The notes under the pieces are model-generated. The model searched no databases and was not told the DNA's origin. It was given only the letters and a program-made list of their open reading frames with translations. Made by a program: the position numbers and the translations under genes. From Deltaproteobacteria bacterium (GTDB lineage: Bacteria; Desulfobacterota; Desulfuromonadia; Geobacterales; Pseudopelobacteraceae): a stretch of 64,000 nt of DNA. This document shows positions 48,254-56,331 of this stretch, in pieces. Location: assembly GCA_021780495.1 (NCBI GenBank), contig JAJXYO010000031.1, positions 1 to 64,000 of the forward strand. The letters are read 5' to 3'. Each line of letters begins with the position of its first letter. Within the stretch, counting starts at the first letter, position 1.

Positions 48254-49747
48254 TCAAGTGACATCTTCACCTAACACATCCTCGGCAATCAGCCGCAGCT
48301 GTTCCAGCGCCGTCTCCAGGTCGAAGATCATATCACGGGCGATGACACCCGGCTCGGGCAGGTTGTCCGAGTTCTCCAGGGACTCATCCCGCAGCCAGAA
48401 GATGTCCAGGCTGGCCTTGTCGCGGGCCATCAGGTCGGCGTAGTCGTATGACCGCCAGCGACCGTCTGTAGACTCCTCGCTCCAGCTGGGCTGGCGTTCG
48501 TGGCGGTTCTTCGGATTGTAGAGGGCGACGAACTCGTCCAGGTCCCGGCGCTGGAGCGGGTTGGTCTTGAGGGTGAAGTGCAGGTTGGTGCGCAGGTCGT
48601 AGATCCATAGTTTCTTCGTCCACGGCGTCTCACTGGCCGGTTTCTTGTCGAAGAAGATTACGTTGGCCTTGACCCCCTGGGCGTAGAACAGGCCGGTGGG
48701 GAGGCGCAACAGGGTGTGCACGTCGCACTCCTGAAGCAGCTTGCGGCGGATGGTTTCGCCAGCGCCCCCTTCGAAGAGCACGTTGTCCGGCACGACCACG
48801 GCGGCCCGGCCGTGCTGTTTGAGCAGGGTCTTGATGTGCTGGATGAAGTTGAGCTGTTTGTTGGAGGTGGTGGCACAGAAGTCATCCCGCTCGATGGTCT
48901 CTTTCTCGCTGTAGGCCTTGCCGTCCACGCCGATGATGGTGGTCGAACTCTTCTTGCCGAAGGGCGGGTTGGTCAGGATGATATCGAAGCGCTCACCCGG
49001 ATCGGAAGCCAGCGAATCGACGCCCGCTTCGATAGGGAGCGCTTCGCCGCCGATGCCGTGCAGCATCATGTTCATGGCGCAGAGCCGCGCCGTGGCATGC
49101 ACCAGCTCCCAGCCGCGCAGGGTCTCGGTTTCCAGGAATTTTTTCTGGTCTCGGTCCAGCTTGTAATGCTTGGGATCGCAAACATAGGCAAAGGCCGACA
49201 GCAGAAAACCGCCGGTACCGCAGGCCGGGTCACAGATCGTCTCTTTCGGTTTGGGTGCCATTACATCGACAATGGCCTGGATCAGCGGACGCGGGGTGAA
49301 GTACTGTCCGGCGCCGCTCTTGGTGTCCTGGGCGTTCTTCTCCAAAAGCCCCTCGTAGGCTTCACCCTTGACGTCGGCGCTCATGATCGACCAGTTTTCC
49401 TTGTCCAGCAGATCCACCAGCAGACGGCGCAGCTTGGCCGGGTCCTGGAACTTGTTCTGGGCGCGGCCGAAGATCAGCCCCAGCAGTCCCTTTTCCTGCC
49501 CCAGCTTTTCCAGGGTGTGGCGGTAGTGATCAAACAGGTCGTCGCCGTCCTTCTTCAGGAGGCTGGGCCAGTTGTAACCGGCCGGGACCATGCTCTTCTG
49601 GTCGAAGGGTTTCTTGGTCCGCTCATCAGCCATCTTGAGAAAGAGCAGAAAGGTGAGCTGTTCGACGTAGTCGCCGTAGCTCATCCCGTCGTCGCGGAGA
49701 ACGTTGCAGTAGTTCCAGAGTTTTTGTACGATTGCGGCTGGGGTCAT
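48254..49747 (-). CDS. hsdM: Type I restriction-modification DNA methyltransferase subunit
   Basis: A 497-residue N6-adenine methyltransferase subunit. The N-terminal HsdM helical domain (TPAAIVQKLWNYCNVLRDDG) is followed by the catalytic domain with SAM motif I (DPACGTGGFLLSAF) and the adenine motif ILTNPPFGKKS. The C-terminus EQLRLIAEDVL is complete. It works with HsdS for recognition and HsdR for cleavage. It is the most downstream hsd gene on the minus strand and is separated from hsdS by a divergently placed VapBC pair, so the usual operon continuity is broken. It must have its own promoter in the 113 bp shared with vapB. Confidence 0.95.
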   Translation of the reverse strand: MTPAAIVQKLWNYCNVLRDDGMSYGDYVEQLTFLLFLKMADERTKKPFDQKSMVPAGYNWPSLLKKDGDDLFDHYRHTLEKLGQEKGLLGLIFGRAQNKFQDPAKLRRLLVDLLDKENWSIMSADVKGEAYEGLLEKNAQDTKSGAGQYFTPRPLIQAIVDVMAPKPKETICDPACGTGGFLLSAFAYVCDPKHYKLDRDQKKFLETETLRGWELVHATARLCAMNMMLHGIGGEALPIEAGVDSLASDPGERFDIILTNPPFGKKSSTTIIGVDGKAYSEKETIERDDFCATTSNKQLNFIQHIKTLLKQHGRAAVVVPDNVLFEGGAGETIRRKLLQECDVHTLLRLPTGLFYAQGVKANVIFFDKKPASETPWTKKLWIYDLRTNLHFTLKTNPLQRRDLDEFVALYNPKNRHERQPSWSEESTDGRWRSYDYADLMARDKASLDIFWLRDESLENSDNLPEPGVIARDMIFDLETALEQLRLIAEDVLGEDVT

Positions 49748-49860
49748 CTATGGTCTCGTTTCGTCATGATGTAACGTTCATTTAGATTGCTTATTTTTGT
49801 GTTGATCTTTAGCACAATATACGTATCATTATCTGTGCAACATACTCGTGGAGGTTAGAT

Positions 49861-50070
49861 ATGTCACGCGCAACCGTTACCCTTCCCCAGGACCTGCTGA
49901 CAGAATTAATGGTTCTGGTCGGGGCCAGAAGCAAGACCGAAGCTGTCATTACTGCAGTCAAAGACGAGATCCGCCAGCGCAAGCTGAGCCGCATCAAGGC
50001 CATGGCCGGAAAGATGGAGTTTACCGGCACTGCCGATGAACTGCGCCATGGAGACAACCGCCTTGGCTAG
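49861..50070 (+). CDS. vapB: VapB-type antitoxin
   Basis: A 69-residue protein with an N-terminal ribbon-helix-helix-like half (SRATVTLPQDLLTELMVLVG, ARSKTEAVITAV), which would bind its own promoter. The C-terminal half (KMEFTGTADEL) would occupy the toxin active site. GGAGG precedes the ATG. It overlaps the vapC start, the normal antitoxin-toxin order. It lies on the opposite strand to the hsd genes. Confidence 0.85.
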   Translation: MSRATVTLPQDLLTELMVLVGARSKTEAVITAVKDEIRQRKLSRIKAMAGKMEFTGTADELRHGDNRLG

Positions 50071-50458
50071 GGTACTGATAGACACCTCGGTCTGGATCGA
50101 GTTTTTCCGTCAACGCGAACCGTATCACAGCAAGGTAACGAAGCTTATCGACGATGATCAGGTCGTCTGCTGCGGCATCATCCTTGCCGAACTGATGCAA
50201 GGGGCGAAGTCGGACAAGGAGTTGGCTGTTCTCGATGACTTCCTGAAGGTTTTCACTTTCATTCCCGAAACACCCGAATTATGGGCTGCTGCCGGAAAAT
50301 TGTCAGGCAAACTGCGTCGCAAGGGTATCACGGTCGGCCTGTCCGACTGCTTTATTGCCACTGCCGCCGCTTCGGTCAAGGTTCAGGTGGCCACCCTGGA
50401 CAGCCACTTCGAGGTACTTGGCAAGCCAGCGGGAATTACTCTCTATCCGATTGGTTGA
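50048..50458 (+). CDS. vapC: VapC-type PIN-domain toxin
   Basis: A 136-residue PIN domain RNase. Acidic metal ligands are seen in VLIDTSVWIEFF (Asp), GIILAELMQGA (Glu), VGLSDCFIATAA (Asp) and ATLDSHF (Asp), so the active site is complete. VapC toxins usually cleave tRNA or rRNA. The start is uncertain between ATG 50036 and ATG 50048; both overlap vapB. The gene ends 10 bp before a REP palindrome that separates it from the convergent hsdS. Confidence 0.87.
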   Translation: METTALARVLIDTSVWIEFFRQREPYHSKVTKLIDDDQVVCCGIILAELMQGAKSDKELAVLDDFLKVFTFIPETPELWAAAGKLSGKLRRKGITVGLSDCFIATAAASVKVQVATLDSHFEVLGKPAGITLYPIG

Positions 50459-50467
50459 ATCGACCGT

Positions 50468-50559
50468 GTAGGGGCGGGGTCTCCCCGCCCGGTTTTGTCC
50501 CCCGCCCTGTTTCCCATATTACATACGTCAACATCAGGGCGGGGAAACCCCGCCCCTAC
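50468..50559. repeat. REP/BIME element, GGGG variant
   Basis: Two inverted palindromes, each with a GTAG foot: GTAGGGGCGGGG...CCCCGCCC at the left and GGGCGGGG...CCCCGCCCCTAC at the right. It lies between convergent vapC and hsdS and extends into the last codons of hsdS. It may also act as a two-way terminator. The stem sequence differs from the AAGCA type found in the rest of the locus. Confidence 0.85.
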
Positions 50560-52072
50560 TCGAAAATGCTTTTTGCAATATCGTCTGCCGCAAACGCTCA
50601 GCGCGTCTGAGGTTGGTTTCGATGGTGGTTTCGAGTTCTTCGGTGACGGAGAGGCGACGGTCTATTTCGGTAAGGATTACTTGTTGCTCTTTGATAGGTG
50701 GCACTACAACTGAAATCTGCCTAATTGTTCCCATAGAGAGTGACGGTTGAGCAACCGCTTTCATAAAACCAACAGTGAGAGCGTTTCCCAAAGAAGAACG
50801 TAAGAATAATTCCAAATATGCGGCATGAATCAAAGAGGATACAATGCTAATCATGGCAATATTAGGACCAAGAAAAAACTTCTGATCATCAGGAACCCGA
50901 GCAACATTTCCAGTACCAGCCCCAACAAAAACCATCAATAAATCTCCAGCAGACACTACGGAACGAGTTAAATTGGACACAGAGCTACTTTGAATCCGAG
51001 AAAACTCTGTTCGCTTAAAGCCATTCTTACCAGCATTCTCGGCCTTAAGAACTGCTAAGTCACCTTCTTGATCATACTTCACGTACTTCGTGTATTCGAA
51101 CCCGGCAAGTTTTGTAACGAATGCCATTGCATCAATTGTCGCCCACACCCACCCATCCGGCAATTCCGGCAAATTGGCCGTATCCGGCCCGGCAGGTTCC
51201 TTGTATTTCTTCTTCCACGAATCATCCTTCGGCTTGATCCCCTTGGCCTTCATCTGAGGTAGGGGAGAAGCAAGCGATTCACCTGCTTCGCTCTTGTTGC
51301 AATTGCCAACATCACCAAAACCGGGCGAAGCAGATACACCTTGCTTCGCCCCTACCTTCGCCCCTACGGATTCTTCCCACTTGGCGCGGCGTTCAGCGAG
51401 GATGCGTTTGAGGAGTTGGTCGGCGGGTTCGACGTCCGGGTGATCTTTGCGCCACTGCTCGGTGAGTTTGCCTTCCACAGCAGACTTGAGGACGGCGGCC
51501 TTATAGCGTTTGAGGTTGGCCTGTATCCGTTTGAGCGAGGCTACAGATTCATCCAGACGAGAGAATTGTTTTTCGATTTCGGCGACGATTCGCTTTTGGT
51601 CTTCAGGTGTCGGGGGGAGCGGAATAAGGCTCTGCTTGAGAAAGTCCGTAGGAACGCGCTTCTGCCCCACCGCACCGGTCATGTTATGGCCTGCTTCTCT
51701 TCTGAAATCCGAACAAGAGACAAAGTAATAGACGTACTTTGGGTCAATGCCGGCTTTGGGCCGAATGACATGAAATTCGGTCGAACCGAAACCGTAGTTG
51801 TTTTCTAGATCCGGTACAACCGCCATCTTGCCATTTTCCATGCATGGCGTGATCTTGGCAAAGAGTACATCACCGGATTGAAACGAGGTGAAGCCCTTCT
51901 TTACCTCAACGTACGGACGTTTTGTGGATACGTCGATACTGCCGTCAGCAGCGCCGACAGAAGCCATGGGCACAAATGCGTAAGAAGAATCCTCTGCAAA
52001 GGTGGTTTTGCCCATACGCGGGTTGATATCACATATTTCAGAAAGCGGAACGTTCCGCCATTTTTTACTCAC
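50534..52072 (-). CDS. hsdS: Type I restriction-modification specificity subunit
   Basis: A 512-residue protein with two target-recognition domains (about 5-160 and 300-465), each followed by a helical spacer (EIEKQFSRLDESVASLKRIQ and the C-terminal EIDRRLSVTEELETTIETN). The start is GTG (52072). The central linker (residues about 237-272, GAKQGVSASPGFGDVGNCNK) is the in-frame translation of a REP/BIME element at 51259-51355. The last nine residues (SRGGVSPP plus stop) come from another REP at the 3' end. Both TRDs look intact, so function may persist. The start codon was formerly part of a GTGA overlap with hsdR. Confidence 0.93.
   Translation of the reverse strand: MSKKWRNVPLSEICDINPRMGKTTFAEDSSYAFVPMASVGAADGSIDVSTKRPYVEVKKGFTSFQSGDVLFAKITPCMENGKMAVVPDLENNYGFGSTEFHVIRPKAGIDPKYVYYFVSCSDFRREAGHNMTGAVGQKRVPTDFLKQSLIPLPPTPEDQKRIVAEIEKQFSRLDESVASLKRIQANLKRYKAAVLKSAVEGKLTEQWRKDHPDVEPADQLLKRILAERRAKWEESVGAKVGAKQGVSASPGFGDVGNCNKSEAGESLASPLPQMKAKGIKPKDDSWKKKYKEPAGPDTANLPELPDGWVWATIDAMAFVTKLAGFEYTKYVKYDQEGDLAVLKAENAGKNGFKRTEFSRIQSSSVSNLTRSVVSAGDLLMVFVGAGTGNVARVPDDQKFFLGPNIAMISIVSSLIHAAYLELFLRSSLGNALTVGFMKAVAQPSLSMGTIRQISVVVPPIKEQQVILTEIDRRLSVTEELETTIETNLRRAERLRQTILQKAFSSRGGVSPP
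51259..51355. repeat. REP/BIME element inside hsdS
   Basis: GTAGGGG-AGAAGCA at the left end, an internal CTGCTTCG, then CCGGGCGAAGCAG and TTGCTTCGCCCCTAC at the right end, giving two inverted GTAG-footed hairpins. A partial repeat of the right foot (CTTCGCCCCTAC) follows. It is translated in frame as part of the HsdS inter-domain linker. Confidence 0.88.
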
Positions 52073-52092
52073 GCCGCCAGCACCTCATTCAA
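52071..52092. repeat. 22-bp direct repeat, copy at hsdS start
   Basis: ACGCCGCCAGCACCTCATTC plus AA, identical to 53052-53073 at the end of hsdR. On the minus strand it encodes NEVLAA and runs into the GTG start of hsdS. It flanks the RAYT-bearing segment. Confidence 0.9.
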
Positions 52093-52097
52093 TCATC

Positions 52098-52206
52098 GTA
52101 GGGGCGAAGCAAACGATTCATCTGCTTCGCCCTTGTTGCAATCGTCATCAATGTTACCATCATTCAAAAACCGGGCGAAGCAGATAATGCCTTGCTTCGC
52201 CCCTAC
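52098..52206. repeat. REP/BIME element between RAYT gene and hsdS
   Basis: 109 bp with two inverted GTAG-footed hairpins: GTAGGGGCGAAGCA...TGCTTCGCCC and GGGCGAAGCAG...TTGCTTCGCCCCTAC. Same orientation as the copies at 52456 and 52903. Confidence 0.92.
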
Positions 52207-52216
52207 AAATACGCAT

Positions 52217-52867
52217 CTACGGTATTGTAACCGCATTCGCCGGGTTGTTCTCGTCCAGGTCCCATTTCAGGGGATTGTTTGTGATGTACTGCCGAATATT
52301 GGCCAGATCATCCTCGTTGCGGATGACGTGTTCGTAATAATTGCGCTGCCAGACCGGGCAACCGGGGTTGTTGCGCATTTTGTTGATTTTCCTGGTCGAG
52401 ACCGATTTGAAATTCTGGATAACAGCTCCCAGCGAACCGGAGACAGTTCCATCCCGTAGGGGCGAAGCAAACGCTTCACCTGCTTCGCCCTTGTTGCAAT
52501 CACCATCAATATTATCCACATCCCCAAAACCGGGCGAAGCAGATGAACCTTGCTTCGCCCCTACGTTCGTCGCATCCCTTTCCTCTGCGGATACGGATGT
52601 GGTTATATCCAGAATTGCGTGAAAATGGTTCGGCATAATCACAAATTCAGCCAATTGCACGTTCGGAAAATGGTTCGTAATTGCCCGCCAACAGGCCTCC
52701 GCCGCCAAACCTAACCCATTCAACCGCATCTCGCCATCCATAATCTCACCAAACAGGCATTCCCGCTGGAATGCGCAGATCGTAACGAAATATGCTCCAT
52801 TGCTGCGATAATCGAATTCCCGCAGGCGGATGGAGCGGCGATGATGGATGTCGGGGTTGTAAGACAT
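52217..52867 (-). CDS. REP-associated tyrosine transposase (RAYT, IS200-like)
   Basis: A 216-residue Y1 single-strand transposase. The HUH metal motif is His-Phe-His at 81-83 (MPNHFHAIL). The catalytic tyrosine is Tyr177 or Tyr178 in QRNYYEHVIRNE. Family pieces are YFVTICAFQRECLFGE and a C-terminal IRQYITNNPLKWD. RAYTs are single-copy domesticated enzymes that recognise GTAG-footed REP hairpins, which are present on both sides here (52098-52206, 52903-53010). Residues 102-139 (GAKQGSSASPGFGDV, CNKGEAGEAFASPL) are an in-frame copy of the same REP/BIME, inserted between the HUH region and the tyrosine helix. All catalytic residues remain. Confidence 0.92.
   Translation of the reverse strand: MSYNPDIHHRRSIRLREFDYRSNGAYFVTICAFQRECLFGEIMDGEMRLNGLGLAAEACWRAITNHFPNVQLAEFVIMPNHFHAILDITTSVSAEERDATNVGAKQGSSASPGFGDVDNIDGDCNKGEAGEAFASPLRDGTVSGSLGAVIQNFKSVSTRKINKMRNNPGCPVWQRNYYEHVIRNEDDLANIRQYITNNPLKWDLDENNPANAVTIP
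52456..52564. repeat. REP/BIME element inside the RAYT gene
   Basis: 109 bp, near identical to 52098-52206 in sequence and orientation, located within the transposase reading frame and translated through without a stop. Confidence 0.92.
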
Positions 52868-52902
52868 ATCGAATCCGATCCGTTACATGTTACCGTTTAC
52901 CA

Positions 52903-53010
52903 TAGGGGCGAAGCAAAAGATTCACCTGCTTCGCCCTTGCTGCAATCGCCATCATTGCTGCCATCATCACCGGAACCGGGCGAAGCAGATACACCTTGCT
53001 TCGCCCCTAC
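52903..53010. repeat. REP/BIME element between hsdR and RAYT gene
   Basis: 108 bp with the same paired hairpins (TAGGGGCGAAGCA...TGCTTCGCCC and GGGCGAAGCAG...TTGCTTCGCCCCTAC); the left G of GTAG is changed (CATAGGGG). It lies 36 bp upstream of the RAYT start codon. Confidence 0.9.
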
Positions 53011-53049
53011 AAAAAACAACAAACACGCGCCTACGATTCAGATGCACCC

Positions 53050-55941
53050 CTACGCCGCCAGCACCTCATTCAACTCCTCCAACATCCCCCACAACTCCTC
53101 TCCAAACAACTGATACACCTTACCGATCCCGCCGTTCTCCTTGAACGGCGTAAACTCGAAATCTGCACGCCCGATCTCCAGGCTGGCAATGACATGGTCC
53201 CGTATCCGTTCCAGCCACCAGCGCTGCTCGTCGCTGAACCCCTTGCCGCTGGCCTCCTGCTTGGCAATCCAGACGGTAAAATGCTCGTGAACATGCTCCT
53301 CGAACGGCTCCAGCACCGGCTCCTGATGCAGGGCAAAACGGACCAGGGAGACGATGTCGGTCCAGAGGCGCCTGCTGCCTGCCCCTTTGACTTTGGATGT
53401 CTCCAGGGCGGCATAGGCGTCCCACAAGCGGTCGATACGCCAGAGGTACGGCGGCTTCTCGATCATCTCTGCCAACCCCTTGATCTCATCGTACTTCAAG
53501 CGCTGACGGTAGGGGCGGCTGTAGAGGATCTGCAGGGCGGTGATCTCGTCCTTGTTCTGCTCGATGAACTGCTCGAAGGAATGAACCAGACCCTTGGCCT
53601 TGTCCAGGGCATCGGCGTCGAAACCGGCCTCGATCACCTCGTCGGCGCTGACCGTGTCGATGATCTGGTCGGCCTTGCGCTGCAACTCCAGGATCTTCTC
53701 CCGCAGCCGCGGCTCGCAGAGCGGCCGGACCGCCTGCTGGATCAGCCGGGTACCGGCCTGCCGGACCTGATCCACGGTCGGGTCACCCACGCCGAAATCA
53801 GCTCGGGCCTGCTCAATCTGCCGCTCCGGGTCGATTGACGCGATCAGGTCACCGGTCAGCTCCTTCAACCCCTTGCCGTCGGTCAGCCGCTCTATCTCCG
53901 CCTTGCCGGCCGAATCAAGCTTCTTCTCCAGACGGGCAAAGCGCCCGGCGATGGAGGAAACCACCTCACTCTCCGTATTGCCCAAGGCCACGGCCTGGAG
54001 CAGCTTCTCCAGTGAGACGGTTGGTTTTTTCTCCAGCGGGCGGGAGTCGGTCTTGTCCTGTTCGCAGACGCCGACCGCATCGACAATGACGAAGTGGGTC
54101 TTGGCAACGGCATCGGGGGTGACCGCCAGCAGGTCGGTGTCGTTGATCACCCGCACCCCGCGACCCTTCATCTGCTCGAAGAAGGAGCGGGAACGGATCA
54201 TGCGCATGAAGAAGACGCACTCCAGCGGCTTGATATCGGTGCCGGTGGCGATCATGTCCACGGTAACCGCGATGCGCGGCATGGGGCTGGTGCGGAACTC
54301 GGCGATCAGCTCCTCAGGTTTCCGGCCGGTGGTGCGGTAGGTGATTTTCTGGCAGAAGTCGTTCCCCTTGCCGAATTCCTCGCGCACGATGCGGACGATA
54401 TCCTCGGCGTGTGAATCGTCCTTGGCGAAGATCAGCGTCTTGGGCACCCAGGTACGGCCGGGGAAGATCTCGGTCAGCACCTTGTCGCGGAAGGTCCTGA
54501 TCACGGTGCGGATCTGGTCCACGGCCACCACGTCCCGGTCGAGCTGGTTGGCCTCGTAGGTCAGCTCTTCGTCCAACTGTTCCCACCGTACGGCCCGTGT
54601 TTCCCGCTCGCGATGATCTACAAAATGCCCGGCCTCAACGACGGAGCCCGCCTGGGTGATCTTCGTGCGGATGCGGTAAACGTCGTAATTGACGTTGACC
54701 CCGTCGGCCACGGCCTGTTCGTGCGGATATTCCATCACCAGGTTCTGATTGAAGAAACCGAACGTCTGCTTATTGGGAGTAGCGGTTAGGCCGACCAGAT
54801 AGCCGTCGAAGTACTCCAGCACTTGGCGCCAGAGGTTGTAGATGGAACGGTGGCATTCGTCGGTGACGATCAGGTCAAAGGTCTCGGGCGGGATGGCCGG
54901 GTTGTAGACCACCGGCGGCGGTTCCCGGAAGAGGCTGGTCTGGTCGAAGAGCGATTCCTCCTCCAGCTCCGGAGCCAGTTCTTCGCCGCGCAGGATCGAG
55001 TAGAGCCGCTGGATGGTGCAGATGCAGACCCGCGCCGTGCTGTCGAGGCGACTGCTCTGCAGGTGGTTGACGATGTACTCTTCGGTGAATTTATACGGCG
55101 TGTAGGGTGACTGGTACTGCTGGAATTCCTTCAGCGTCTGGCGCCCCAGGTTGGCCCGGTCCACCAGGAACAGCACCCGCCGGGCGCCGGCGAACTTGAG
55201 CTGCCGGTAGATGAAAGATACCGAGGTAAAGGTCTTGCCCGAGCCGGTGGCCATCTGCACCAGTGAGCGGGGGCGGTCGTCGGCCAGGGACTTCTCCAGG
55301 TTGCCAATTGCCGTAAACTGGGCAGGCCAAAGTCCTTCAGAGTGCAAGGGCGGCATGCGACGCAGACGGCTGCGATAACAGTCCGGCGACCAGATCACGC
55401 CCGGCTCGGCAACAATTGAATCCGTAGGGGCGAAGCAAGGTGTATCTGCTTCACCCGGTTTTTTACGCGATGGCGACATGGGCGAAGCAGGTGAAACATT
55501 TGCTTCGCCCCTACCAGCCTCATCCAACCATTCGGCCAGGGTTTCAGGGCGATGAATGGAGAACACCGGGCGGGAACGGGGATCAGGATCAAGACCACTG
55601 GTAAAACAGGTTTCAATGCCGGTTGATTGATAGCGGAACGGAAGCGGACGGAACCAGGCAGGAAACGAGAGCGGCAACCCCTGAGTGTATTTATCGGACT
55701 GGATTTCAACGCCGGAGAGCGTCACACCGGCCCGCTTGGCCTCGATCACCCCGGCGGCCTTGCCATCAATATACAGCAGGTAATCGGCGAAACCGAAACC
55801 GCGTTCCAGAGGAAACTCCCGGATAGCCACACCACGGCCGGCGTGCAGGTTGACGCTTTTCACGTCCTGCACCAGCCAGCCTGCACCAAGCAGCATGCGG
55901 TCTATGTCTATGCGTGCTTCCTGTTCGGGTGTTTGGGACAA
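53050..55941 (-). CDS. hsdR: Type I restriction enzyme endonuclease/translocase subunit
   Basis: A 963-residue protein. The N-terminal nuclease domain has Asp53 and E67-x-K69 (GVIEAKRAG). The SF2 helicase motors have Walker A ATGSGKT at 231-237, DECH at 361-364, GLTATP and the late motif QMKGRGVRV. The C-terminal EcoEI-type region is about 790-955. It cleaves unmodified DNA after ATP-driven translocation, with HsdM and HsdS. Residues about 143-174 (GRGEANVSPASPMSPSRKKP...) are an in-frame REP/BIME between nuclease and motor. It ends NEVLAA with TAG; the TAG is contributed by DNA adjoining the RAYT segment in place of an ancestral TGA overlapping hsdS. Confidence 0.95.
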   Translation of the reverse strand: MSQTPEQEARIDIDRMLLGAGWLVQDVKSVNLHAGRGVAIREFPLERGFGFADYLLYIDGKAAGVIEAKRAGVTLSGVEIQSDKYTQGLPLSFPAWFRPLPFRYQSTGIETCFTSGLDPDPRSRPVFSIHRPETLAEWLDEAGRGEANVSPASPMSPSRKKPGEADTPCFAPTDSIVAEPGVIWSPDCYRSRLRRMPPLHSEGLWPAQFTAIGNLEKSLADDRPRSLVQMATGSGKTFTSVSFIYRQLKFAGARRVLFLVDRANLGRQTLKEFQQYQSPYTPYKFTEEYIVNHLQSSRLDSTARVCICTIQRLYSILRGEELAPELEEESLFDQTSLFREPPPVVYNPAIPPETFDLIVTDECHRSIYNLWRQVLEYFDGYLVGLTATPNKQTFGFFNQNLVMEYPHEQAVADGVNVNYDVYRIRTKITQAGSVVEAGHFVDHRERETRAVRWEQLDEELTYEANQLDRDVVAVDQIRTVIRTFRDKVLTEIFPGRTWVPKTLIFAKDDSHAEDIVRIVREEFGKGNDFCQKITYRTTGRKPEELIAEFRTSPMPRIAVTVDMIATGTDIKPLECVFFMRMIRSRSFFEQMKGRGVRVINDTDLLAVTPDAVAKTHFVIVDAVGVCEQDKTDSRPLEKKPTVSLEKLLQAVALGNTESEVVSSIAGRFARLEKKLDSAGKAEIERLTDGKGLKELTGDLIASIDPERQIEQARADFGVGDPTVDQVRQAGTRLIQQAVRPLCEPRLREKILELQRKADQIIDTVSADEVIEAGFDADALDKAKGLVHSFEQFIEQNKDEITALQILYSRPYRQRLKYDEIKGLAEMIEKPPYLWRIDRLWDAYAALETSKVKGAGSRRLWTDIVSLVRFALHQEPVLEPFEEHVHEHFTVWIAKQEASGKGFSDEQRWWLERIRDHVIASLEIGRADFEFTPFKENGGIGKVYQLFGEELWGMLEELNEVLAA
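53052..53073. repeat. 22-bp direct repeat, copy at hsdR end
   Basis: The partner of 52071-52092. It encodes the last residues of HsdR on the minus strand. The two copies are 981 bp apart and bracket the RAYT gene and two REP elements. Confidence 0.9.
55424..55514. repeat. REP/BIME element inside hsdR
   Basis: 91 bp: GTAGGGGCGAAGCAAGG...CTGCTTCACCCGG and GGGCGAAGCAGG...TTGCTTCGCCCCTAC. Its spacer is shorter and its orientation is inverted compared with the copies around the RAYT gene. It is translated in frame in HsdR. Confidence 0.9.
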
Positions 55942-56004
55942 TCTGGCCGCTCCTCAGATGGCGTCATCAAACATAACATAACCCCAGATAAACTGGATAA
56001 GTGC

Positions 56005-56053
56005 GTTAACGAAATTATTTTCTTGCCAATAAGCGCAGAAAATAATTTCTAAC
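56005..56053. repeat. Long inverted repeat upstream of hsdR
   Basis: GAAATTATTTTCT (56011-56023) pairs exactly with AGAAAATAATTTC (56037-56049), extended by GTTA/TAAC with a 2-base bulge. It lies within the 390-bp gap between hsdR and the HTH gene, about 64-112 bp upstream of the hsdR start. It could be an operator, a cruciform or an edge of inserted DNA. No T-run follows. The rest of the gap (56054-56331) shows nothing I can name. Confidence 0.5.
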
Positions 56054-56331
56054 TTACTAAAAAGCGCTTCACCTTACTCCGGCAGCACCTACCTGTCAAC
56101 GGATCACTCCTGACCGGCTCCAACACAAACCAGAAACAACAAACTACCAATAGATATCATTTGACTCAAATTGACACATATTGTATGCCATACCGATACG
56201 ACGACTGTCGGCTGATACGTTTCTTCCGGCCAGCCGATTGTCCCGGAGGTACATCGGTCGCACGCCGATGCCGGGTACAAATCAAAGCATAACGACACAC
56301 AATGATTCAACACGAAACAAGGAGCTTGCGA

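Noticed and set aside
50468-55514. Repeated palindromes resembling CRISPR repeats
   Set aside because: Spacing is irregular (hundreds of bases to kilobases), there are no uniform spacers, no cas genes are present, and the units carry GTAG feet next to a RAYT gene, which identifies them as REP/BIME elements.
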